Below are positions 1 through 6,825 of a stretch of DNA of 20,253 nucleotides, in pieces. The stretch is from positions 1 to 20,253 of the forward strand of contig CAYWGR010000099.1 in the NCBI GenBank assembly GCA_964458015.1, given 5' to 3'. Position numbers and translations under genes: made by a program. Source of the stretch: CAYWGR01 sp964458015. GTDB lineage: Bacteria; Planctomycetota; Planctomycetia; Pirellulales; Thermoguttaceae. Each line of letters starts with the position of its first letter. Position 1 is the first letter of the stretch. The notes under the pieces are model-generated. The model did no database searches. It saw only the letters and a list, made by a program, of their open reading frames with translations, and had not been told where the DNA came from.

Positions 1-258
1 GTGAATCCGTTCGAGCCGCCATCGGCCGGCAACGCTCCCGGTGGCGATTCGGAAAATCCATTCGAGAGCGGTTCCCAACTGCCGCTGCCCATCCCTGGCA
101 TCAAAATGCAGAAGGTGACGGAAAAATATTCGGAACTTTCTAATGATCCTGAGTGGGTCATTGTGCGCGACGTCACAGTGGGGGGGGTTATTCGATTGGC
201 CAATGGGCCGTTGAAACGCACCTATAGCGGCAAGGCCCCTTCGCTGTGCCCTACGTGA
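1..258 (+). CDS. Hypothetical protein, possibly 5'-partial or broken
   Basis: An 85-codon open frame begins with GTG at the first base of the window and ends at a TGA (256-258). The frame may extend upstream, so the start is not established. The N-terminus is rich in Pro, Gly, Ser and Asn, with NPFE occurring twice (NPFEPP and NPFES), which looks like a disordered leader. The rest is a short soluble stretch with no motif I recognise. The abrupt end shortly after a run of eight G (180-187) could mean a truncated or frameshifted gene. The terminal UGA is not a selenocysteine codon: only two codons follow before TAA, and no hairpin lies at the expected distance. Confidence 0.35.
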   Translation: MNPFEPPSAGNAPGGDSENPFESGSQLPLPIPGIKMQKVTEKYSELSNDPEWVIVRDVTVGGVIRLANGPLKRTYSGKAPSLCPT

Positions 259-328
259 GTGAAATAATTCGGGTCATGGTGTCCATGACCGATCAGCGTC
301 TGCTTGCTTGCCTCAGAATATTTTCAAA

Positions 329-378
329 CCTCCCCACGGGAGGCATATCGGGCATCTTGACAACTACCTCCCCGTGGT
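329..378 (+). repeat. Overlapping inverted repeats at the promoter of the first selenoprotein gene
   Basis: CCTCCC-CAC-GGGAGG (329-343) is a perfect 6-bp hairpin with a 3-nt loop. Its right half, CCACGGGAGG (334-343), can instead pair with CCTCCCCGTGG (368-378), leaving a single bulged C. The two pairings exclude each other. No T-tract follows, so an ordinary intrinsic terminator is unlikely. The second arm overlaps the promoter spacer, so an operator is possible; this is inference. Confidence 0.4.
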
Positions 379-386
379 GGTATGCT
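357..386 (+). promoter_or_regulatory. Putative sigma-70 promoter of the first selenoprotein gene
   Basis: A perfect -35 hexamer TTGACA (357-362) is followed after 18 nt by TATGCT (381-386), matching the -10 consensus at four of six positions. Transcription would start near 393, giving a leader of about 47 nt before the ATG at 440. The 18-nt spacer contains one arm of an inverted repeat (CCTCCCCGTGG, 368-378). Confidence 0.5.
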
Positions 387-439
387 TAGGCTCTGTTTTG
401 TTTTGCCCTTCGCTTGTCCGCAGTTCTGGTCGGGGGATC

Positions 440-2374
440 ATGACGATGAAGCGCGCTGTGGCAATCGGTCTGTGCATTGTGCTCGTGGGCACTTTATCGC
501 TGGCTGCGCCGAGAACCTGGAAAAGTAGCAATGGCCGATTTAAGATCGATGCTGAACTGCTCGATTTCAAAGACGGCAAAGCCCAACTCAAAAAAGGCGA
601 TGGCACGATTATCGACGTGCCTTTGCTCTCGCTCTGCGCGGAAGATCAGAAGTTCGTCAAAGAGCAGATGCCGGGCGTCGAGCAAGAGAACTTTCGGCCG
701 GGCGCGGAATATCGCGAATGGAAAAGCAAAAACGGCAAGTTCAGCGCCTTGGCGGAATTCATGCATTGCGTCGACGGCGAGGTGCAGTTGCGAAAGCCCG
801 ACGGCTCGGAACTTTCGGTCGAGAAAAAACTCTTGAGTGCCGCCGACCAGCGTTGGATTGCCGAGGAGTTGCGACGGCTGCACGAGGAGGACGCCGACTC
901 GAAATCGGAGGAAAAGAGCGACAAATCGGAGAAGAATGGCAAGTCGGACAAGAAAGAAAAAGACAAGTCCGCTTCTCAAGAGGTTACCGGCCCGATCGAC
1001 GATCAAGATATCCTGATGAAGTTGGTTCGTTTGGAACAGAACGGGAAGGGCAAAAAGAAATCACGAGCCAAAGGCGGCATACCGTCGGATTATATTTATC
1101 GCCTGACGGCTCCGCAGCAGTTTTTCCTTCAGCTTAGCAAGGGCAATGCCAATAACGAGACGGACTTTCAGAACGCCGTAAAAACGCAACCCAAGTACAA
1201 CGCACCGATCCCCTTACGCGGGTTGGCCAAGCTCGGCTCCGGAAGTTATTGCTTTGCGCTGGATTTGGCGAAATCGCAAAGCACCGGCTACGACCGTCTG
1301 TACTTCGATGCCAACGGCGACGGCGATTTGACGGACGACAAACCGATCGAAGCTTCCTCGGTGACGACGCCGAGCCCTGGAATCGTGCAATCGCAGTTTC
1401 CTGCGGTGGATGTCACGCTCGACGTGGAGGGAAAGAAGCTGAATTATTCATTCGTGATGAATGCCATTTGCCGCCGGACGGGCAATGATGCCTATGCGAC
1501 CGCATCGTTGTATTCCGCCGTGGTGCGCGAAGGAAGTATTACGCAGGGCACGAAGCAAACCAAGCTTCTGCTGGTCGATCACAACAGCAACGGGCGCTTT
1601 GACGACTCGATCACCATCAAACCCGGCGGTACGCCCGCCGAGGGTGATTTGCTGCTGGTCAATCCGAACCCTAAAAACAATCTCTCGGCCGACGCCACGA
1701 TGGGGCGCGACCGCAACTTCGTCAGCAAGACCGTCTGCCTGGGCAAGGATTTCTATAAGATGGAAGTCACGCCTTCCGGCGAAAGCGTGAAGCTGACGCC
1801 GACGAAACTGGACTTGGGCAACGTTACGAATGGGAGCCCCGGCTACCGCGCCGTTCTGTTTTGCGAGGATTTCGGCGTTCTCATGCTCGGCGGTATGAAG
1901 GACCAAAAAATCCCGCTGCCGGCCGGCGAGTGGAAAGTGCTTAATTACACGATTGATACCGGCGGAGCGGGCACCTCGGTGACGGCCACCTTCGGCGATG
2001 AGCCTTCGGTGGTGTCGGTGGAAAAGGGCAAGACCGTCAAGTTGCCCTTCGGTGCGCCGTACCATGCCGTCGTGACGGCTCGGCGGACCAATGCCTCGCA
2101 AGTTTCGCTGTCGTTGGCCATTTCGGGGGTCGGCGGTGAGCGATGCACCAGCTTCTACATCAACAAGTCCCGGCCGCCCAAACCGCTGTTTATCGTCAAG
2201 GACAAAGACGGTAAAATGGTTCACCAGGGCAGTTTCGAGTATGGATGAGGTTTCACGTGCCGGTACTCGTGGCGAGTACCATCCGAATTATCAGGTGCGT
2301 TCCAAGTATTCGTCCAGCTTAACGCCGGCCCCTTCGCCGTCGATAACAGCAAACCGAGTGAAATCAACCTTTGA
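440..2374 (+). CDS. Exported selenoprotein with SHD1 repeats and Ca-binding-like loops (Sec603)
   Basis: A 644-residue protein read through an in-frame UGA (2246-2248, Sec603) to a TGA at 2372-2374. The ATG at 440 starts a hydrophobic signal peptide (about residues 5-22); ATG 446 is an alternative with GGGGGA upstream. Two SHD1-like repeats (about 25-75 and 91-144) are followed by a charged Lys/Ser/Glu linker. Two Asp/Asn-rich loops follow, DANGDGDLTDD (290-300) and DHNSNGRFDD (380-389), resembling calcium-binding loops. The C-terminal module ends FEYG-U-GFTCRYSWRVP and then continues 30 residues with alternating strand-like sequence. Sec603 and Cys607 form UxxxC. Readthrough is supported by the hairpin at 2262-2280, by two paralogues with the UGA at the same place, and by synonymous third-position changes after the UGA. 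UGA is also this gene's real stop, so recoding depends on context. Catalytic function is unknown. A conventional annotation would stop at 2248. Confidence 0.88.
2262..2280 (+). promoter_or_regulatory. bSECIS hairpin of the first selenoprotein gene
   Basis: GGTACTCG-TGG-CGAGTACC is a perfect 8-bp stem with a UGG loop. The loop begins 22 nt after the last base of the UGA (2246-2248), inside the roughly 16-37 nt window known for bacterial SECIS elements, and has G near its 5' side. It lies within the coding sequence and encodes part of RYSWRVP. In E. coli such hairpins recruit SelB with Sec-tRNA to the ribosome. Confidence 0.85.
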
Positions 2375-2385
2375 TGCGACCGTGT

Positions 2386-2481
2386 GGAGGTGACTGGTTC
2401 CTGGTGGTGCCCCTGGTCTTCAAAATCAGTGTGGGGTTCGTAAGAGTCCCGGGTGGGTTCGATTCCCATTCACCTCCGCCA
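2386..2481 (+). tRNA. selC: tRNA-Sec (UCA anticodon)
   Basis: A 96-nt tRNA including an encoded CCA (2479-2481). The acceptor stem is a perfect 8 bp, GGAGGTGA (2386-2393) with TCACCTCC (2470-2477), which is the bacterial tRNA-Sec length rather than the usual 7. The anticodon arm CTGGT-CTTCAAA-ATCAG (2413-2429) presents UCA at 2420-2422, which reads UGA. A long variable arm (about 2430-2452) and a T-arm with loop TTCGATT (2458-2464) follow. The discriminator base is G2478, as in E. coli selC. It starts 11 nt after the first selenoprotein gene and is probably cotranscribed with it. The D-arm (about 2396-2411) has one apparent U-U mismatch. An ordinary opal suppressor is unlikely given the 8-bp acceptor and class II variable arm. 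Confidence 0.95.
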
Positions 2482-2559
2482 TTTTAATATGCCTTGCACG
2501 GTTAGAAATGAGACATTTTTCCCGGGATGGAGCACTGTCGCATTTCAAACCGCGTACAG

Positions 2560-2565
2560 TATAAT
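2560..2565 (+). promoter_or_regulatory. Possible -10 box before the polyferredoxin gene
   Basis: A perfect TATAAT lies 11 nt before the ATG at 2577. No good -35 hexamer is present at 16-18 nt spacing, and the resulting leader would be only about 5 nt. It may be a weak promoter or chance; readthrough from selC is the alternative. Confidence 0.25.
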
Positions 2566-2576
2566 TCTGGGCGGGT

Positions 2577-3443
2577 ATGGAAAAAAAGAAGTCCGTCTTA
2601 TCGGCGGGTAAAATTGCACGGCAGCGCATGTGGGTGCAGGCGGGCTTTTTGCTGGCTTGGCTCGATCCACTGGCGTTGCGCATGCACACGGTCTGCTCGC
2701 CGGTGTTTCATTGCTATTCTTGTCCCTTGGCCACGTTCGCTTGTCCGATCGGCGTATTGGCCAATTTCAGTGCGATCCAGTTGGCGCCCTTTGCGACATT
2801 AGGGATGTTAGTGGTTGTAGGGGCGCTGCTCGGCAGTTTCGTATGTGGCTGGATGTGCCCGTTCGGATTCCTGCAAGACATCATTGCCTGGATTCCCACC
2901 CCCAAATTTACACTGCCTGCCTGGGCAAGCAGCTTTCGCTATGTGGTGTTGCTCGTGTTCGTTCTGGCGATTCCTTACTTTTTCGGCGAGGAAAGCCCGT
3001 TGTTTTTCTGCCGTCTGTGTCCGGCCGGAGCGATCGAAGCGGCGTTGCCCAATGTTGTGCGCACGGCCGCGGCGGGCGAACCGATCGCTTGGCCCACGGC
3101 GACGAAAATCGTCATTCTGGTCGTATTTTTGGCGGCTGCCCTTTTTACGTGGCGGCCGTGGTGTACGTTGTTTTGCCCTTTGGGGGCGATTTACGCCTTG
3201 TTCAACCGTGTTTCCTTGGTGTATTTACGATTTGAACCGAGTCGCTGCGTGCAGTGCGAGCTTTGCCGCAGCCTCTGCAAGGACGGCGGCCGAGAGGACC
3301 ACCGGGTTGACGGCATGCGCTGCGTCCGCTGCTTGGAATGCACCCGATGCCATGCTTTTTCGGTGGAGACGATTTTTTCACCGCGTAGCGATTCAAGCCT
3401 AGTTGACATATCCACGAGTAAGGATAAGATCGCAAATAGCTAG
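2577..3443 (+). CDS. NapH/CcoG-like membrane polyferredoxin (4Fe-4S)
   Basis: A 288-residue membrane protein with about four hydrophobic segments (roughly 20-38, 70-92, 120-136, 176-191). Cysteine motifs typical of the NapH/MauN/CcoG group are present: C90-x3-C94-P, C145-x2-C148-P and C196-x3-C200-P, and near the N-terminus C46-x2-C49-P and C56-P. The C-terminal domain carries two ferredoxin-type clusters, C224-x2-C227-x2-C230-x3-C234 and C249-x2-C252-x2-C255-x2-C258, expected to hold two 4Fe-4S centres. Family members pass electrons between the quinone pool and exported redox partners. Its stop (3441-3443) is 7 nt before the ATG of the second selenoprotein gene and overlaps that gene's ribosome-binding site, which suggests coupled expression and a shared pathway. 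The start is the ATG at 2577; the ATG at 2628 is a shorter alternative. The precise partner is not shown by sequence. Confidence 0.85.
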   Translation: MEKKKSVLSAGKIARQRMWVQAGFLLAWLDPLALRMHTVCSPVFHCYSCPLATFACPIGVLANFSAIQLAPFATLGMLVVVGALLGSFVCGWMCPFGFLQDIIAWIPTPKFTLPAWASSFRYVVLLVFVLAIPYFFGEESPLFFCRLCPAGAIEAALPNVVRTAAAGEPIAWPTATKIVILVVFLAAALFTWRPWCTLFCPLGAIYALFNRVSLVYLRFEPSRCVQCELCRSLCKDGGREDHRVDGMRCVRCLECTRCHAFSVETIFSPRSDSSLVDISTSKDKIANS

Positions 3444-3450
3444 AGGTTTT

Positions 3451-4947
3451 ATGCAAACTCGAATCCCAGCCTGGTTTCCGCTCTGGTGCATCGCGATTTT
3501 CGCGATGTCGGCCATCGCGGCCGGCCGTTTGGCGGCGGCGGAACCCGGCCTGGCCAAACCTTCGGCCGAGCCGGCCAAGGGGATCTTAAAGATCGAGGGC
3601 ACGGGAATCGAGCGGCTTACGTTGGCGAAGCAGAAAAATCTCCGCGAGTACGATTCGCCGATCGTACTGCAACATCCCGGTTCCAGTGTATCGCTGCCTG
3701 CCGGCAAATACATTTTGACCGAAATTCGATTGAAAAACGGCTATCAGTCTACCATTCATTGGGCGATTAGTTCATCAAACAACTATGCGGTGAGCGACTC
3801 GGAACTGTTGATGGTTTCTCCCGAGAAAGCTTGTTCAGTGAAGGGGGGCGGTCCCTTAAAGTTGTTGCCAAGTTCGAACCGATTGGGCCGGACACTTCAT
3901 CTCGGCTGTCAAATCGTGGATTCAGCAGGCCATAGTTACACCAATCAAAAGCGGGATAATCCTCCCCGATTCACGGTTTTCTGCAACGGTCATGAGGTCG
4001 GCTCCGGCACATTCGAGTATGGGTGAGGCGGCACCTGTGGGTGCTCGTGGCGAGTGCCTCTCACGGTTCTGCAAGGCCCTTTAAGCATCGTGGCTTCTTC
4101 GGACCTTGGAGATCTGGGCTCCCACGAGAGCGAGCCCGTTGTTGTCGAGTGGCATTGGTATGAACACCTGCCGTATCTTTTTGGCTGGCTACTGATCCTG
4201 GCATTGCTCGTCATTGTTCGCGAAAATCGCAACGGTCAGGCTTGGACCATTCTGATTCCATCCCTGCTCCTCTACTTCGTTCTTTGGCCGTGGATCGTGC
4301 GATTGCTGGGATTAGGCTCTAGAATGGAAGATATCCTAGGCGATCCTATCCAATTGCTTATTGTTGGATGGACGGCGGTTTGGCTTGTAAGTCCGTGGCT
4401 GGCTCGGTATCGTCCCTCCGTGATTTTTCTCTTGGCGTTGGGACTGGTCCTATTGATGGGCGCGGTCTTTTATTTTGCTGTTTACCAAAGCCTGGACATG
4501 CAGCCGATACTATTTTTCTACCCGATGGCGATATTTACGTTGCTCTTGGGGATTTCACTGACGGCGCGAAGTTGCCGTGGCGTTTATCGCCCGAAGGCGT
4601 TTATGGCATGGCTTGTGCTTTGGCTGCCCATTGGAGCGGCCATAAGCCTTAGCGGCATGATGGTCGTGACAATGATGATGAATTCGTCTGTCCCAGCCCT
4701 CTCGCTCTTTTTGATCATCCTGACGGTAGGTTCGGCAATTATCGCAGGTATGCTGTATTTGCTGAATTTGCCCTACATGATTTTGGCGTTTCGTTGTCCG
4801 TTATATCGCGAGCGATTTCAAAAGATACTGCGTTTGTCGGAGCCTGCGAGATATCGAGAGCAATTTCAAAAGTTCCTGTGTTTGTCGGAGCCTGCGGTTG
4901 CAGCGGATGTTCCGACGGAACCTCGTTGTGAAGGAGAATGCCCATGA
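3451..4947 (+). CDS. Selenoprotein with exported domain and polytopic membrane domain (Sec192)
   Basis: A 498-residue protein produced by reading UGA 4024-4026 as Sec192. The ATG at 3451 has AGAGG (3442-3446) upstream and begins a signal peptide (about residues 8-30). The N-terminal half is a soluble domain ending GTFEYG, then U-GGTCGCSWRVP, giving Cys196 (UxxxC) and Cys198. About 40 residues later come roughly seven hydrophobic segments (from about residue 240 to 440), then a cytoplasmic-looking tail with a 16-residue tandem repeat. The 302-codon frame after the UGA is fully open, which a real stop would not predict. The hairpin at 4040-4058 matches the other two genes in position. A standard pipeline would split this into two genes, one ending at 4026 and one starting at GTG 4054 inside the hairpin arm. 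The stop overlaps the next start as ATGA. The membrane half is not a family I recognise. Confidence 0.85.
4040..4058 (+). promoter_or_regulatory. bSECIS hairpin of the second selenoprotein gene
   Basis: GGTGCTCG-TGG-CGAGTGCC lies at the same offset from UGA (4024-4026) as in the other two genes. Two base pairs differ from the other copies and become U-G and G-U wobbles, so the RNA stem of 8 pairs is kept while the DNA palindrome is broken. This favours selection on RNA structure. The loop UGG is identical. Confidence 0.85.
4801..4896 (+). repeat. Tandem duplication of 48 bp in the selenoprotein C-terminus
   Basis: Two in-frame 48-bp units (4801-4848 and 4849-4896) encode LYRERFQKILRLSEPA and RYREQFQKFLCLSEPA. 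The last 16 nt of each unit are identical. The duplication adds a second copy of a basic, helix-like segment to the tail after the last membrane span. Confidence 0.85.
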
Positions 4948-6812
4948 GAATGCGTGCATGTTTTTTCCTGTTGGCCTCGATGGGAATCCTGGGGGCTGTA
5001 GGATCGGCCGCCTGGGCTGAAAGCTGGCCGCTCGAACTTAAACGATTTGACGAGGGCAATCGTTCGAATGCGAGGCTCGACCACCTCTACCGCGCGTCGT
5101 ATCCCCAGCATTTCTTCGTCCAGACCATCAAAGATCCCAATGGGAAGGTGCGGTTTGTGGGCGGGGAACTGACCGAGGCCACCTTCAAAAAGATCGTGAA
5201 GAAGGAGCCGAAATACGCGTGTGAGCGGCCGTTTCGCGGTGTCGCCAAGCTGGGAGGGCAGGAATTCGCCTTCGTGATCGACGCCGTGCCGCCGCCTAAG
5301 CCGGAAGTAAAGGAAACCAAGCCGGAAGCGAAGGAGGCTAAACCGGAGGAGAAAAAGAAGCCGGAGGAGGAAAAGAAGAAAGTCGAACCGCCGGCGGCCA
5401 ATAAGGATTCTTCGCTTGGTCAATGGTTTGGCAAACTCTTGACTACCACTCCGCCGCCCACGTCTCCCAAAAAGCCTGAAACACCGCCGGTAACGCGTTA
5501 CAATCGGCTTTACTTCGATTTCAATCACAACGGCGATTTGACCGACGACAAGCCCATCGAGTCGAAGCAAGAGGGCGAGTCGAACATCCGCGGTATGCGA
5601 GAGTATGTGGCAATTCAGTTTCCGCGGATCGAGCTTCCCCTGGAAATGGATGGCGTTAAGCTGGACTACGCCTTCTTTCTCCAGGGAGCGTCAATTTCTT
5701 CAAGCAGTTTCAGCTATGTTACGGTTTCGATAACTCCAGCCGCTTATCGAGAAGGCGATATCACGCTGGACGGCAAGAAGCATCATGTGGCCTTGCTCGA
5801 TTTCAACAGTTCGGGCCGATTCGACGATGCCATCGGCTTGCATAAGAACGTCCAAGGCACCCTGGGCCAGCTTTATCCCCAACAAGGCGATGTGCTGTTG
5901 ATCGATCCCGGCGATAAGCAGAGCCAGAATGAATCGCCCTACGATTTCACCGGTTCGCGATCTCGGTTGAACGTTTCGAAGACGGTCAACATCGACGGCC
6001 GCCTCTACGAACTGAAAATTACGCCGGCCGGCGATAAAATCACCCTGACGCCTTCGACCGTCGCGATGGGGAGCGTCAAAAACTCGAACGACGACTTCCA
6101 AGCGATGATCTACGGCGATCTAGGATTCATTAGTATTCGCGGGACCAAGGGCCAGACCGTGGCCGTGCCCGAGGGTGAGTGGAAGTTGCTTTCGTACACG
6201 ATTACCCGGCAACCGCCGCCAAAACCCAAGGAGTCGGAAAAGAAAAAAGAGCCAGAGAAGCCAAAAGCGTCGAAGGAAGGCACGACCAACTCGCTTTCGC
6301 AGTGGTTGGGCGCGGCACTCAAGTCTTATCTCGGCGATTCTGACGTTGAGGAAGAGGAAGTAGGCGTTTTATCGATCGTTTCAGCCCAGGCAACGGCGGA
6401 CTATAAGGCCGTGAAGATTGTGAAAGGCGAAACGGTCGAGCTGCCGTTCGGCCCTCCCTATAAACCGGTCGTTACAACGCCGCTTCAAGAAAGTTTCAAA
6501 ACGCTCAAACACGAAAATCTGAAACAGATGCGGCATATTCCCTTGGAATTGTCGTTAGTCGGCTCGGCAGGCGAGGTTTGTACGAATCTCAGCATCAAGG
6601 GACGGCGACCGCCCAAGCCTTCGTTTACCATTACCAACGCCAAGGGCGAAGTTGTCCAACAAGGCAATTTCGAGTATGGATGAGGCTTCACCTGCCGGTA
6701 CTCGTGGCGAGTACCATCGGACCCGGCCGCGGAATATCACGTTCGCGTCAAAATGGAAGGCGGTCTCTTCGAGATCGACCAAAACAACGACAGCGTTCTC
6801 AAGCTGCCCTAG
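4944..6812 (+). CDS. Exported selenoprotein with Ca-binding-like loops (Sec580), paralogue of the first
   Basis: A 622-residue protein with UGA 6681-6683 read as Sec580, ending at TAG 6810-6812. ATG 4944 is preferred because AAGGAG (4931-4936) is 7 nt upstream and the start overlaps the previous stop as ATGA; ATG 4938 would be too close to that site. A signal peptide covers about residues 5-25, ending AWA. It lacks the SHD1 repeats of the first selenoprotein but shares the rest: RGVAKLG, DFNHNGDLTDD (192-202), DFNSSGRFDD (286-295), GEWKLLSYTI, LPFGPPY and the RPPKPSF C-terminal module. Two Lys/Glu/Pro-rich low-complexity linkers interrupt it. After FEYG come U-GFTCRYSWRVP and 31 more residues. 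Compared with the first gene, the first 13 codons after the UGA differ at three synonymous third positions and one conservative site (Glu/Asp), which is a coding signature. Function unknown; a redox role for Sec580/Cys584 is inferred. Confidence 0.88.
6697..6715 (+). promoter_or_regulatory. bSECIS hairpin of the third selenoprotein gene
   Basis: GGTACTCG-TGG-CGAGTACC is identical to the first copy, an 8-bp stem with UGG loop, starting 16 nt after the first base of UGA 6681-6683. It is translated as part of RYSWRVP and lacks a following T-tract, so it is not an intrinsic terminator. Confidence 0.85.
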
Positions 6813-6825
6813 ACGTCTTGATTGC

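Noticed and set aside
256..258. The TGA ending the first reading frame as another Sec codon
   Set aside because: The frame continues only two codons (GTG AAA) before TAA, no hairpin occurs at the right distance, and the FEYG context is absent.
2246..2248. Genetic code reassignment of UGA to Trp
   Set aside because: UGA is the true stop of several genes here (for example 2372, 4945, 14067), and UGG is used normally for Trp; recoding occurs only before the hairpin.
2240..2285. Hairpins after the three FEYG codons as intrinsic terminators
   Set aside because: None is followed by a T-tract, the frame continues as conserved coding sequence, and in two cases another gene of the same unit follows directly.
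2221..2469. A - strand reading frame across the tRNA gene
   Set aside because: It is the antisense of tRNA-Sec (the GIEPT-like peptide is a well-known tRNA shadow).
4054..4947. A separate 297-residue membrane protein gene starting at GTG 4054
   Set aside because: The GTG lies within the hairpin arm and encodes the V of the conserved SWRVP peptide; there is no ribosome-binding site, and the frame is continuous with the upstream gene through UGA.
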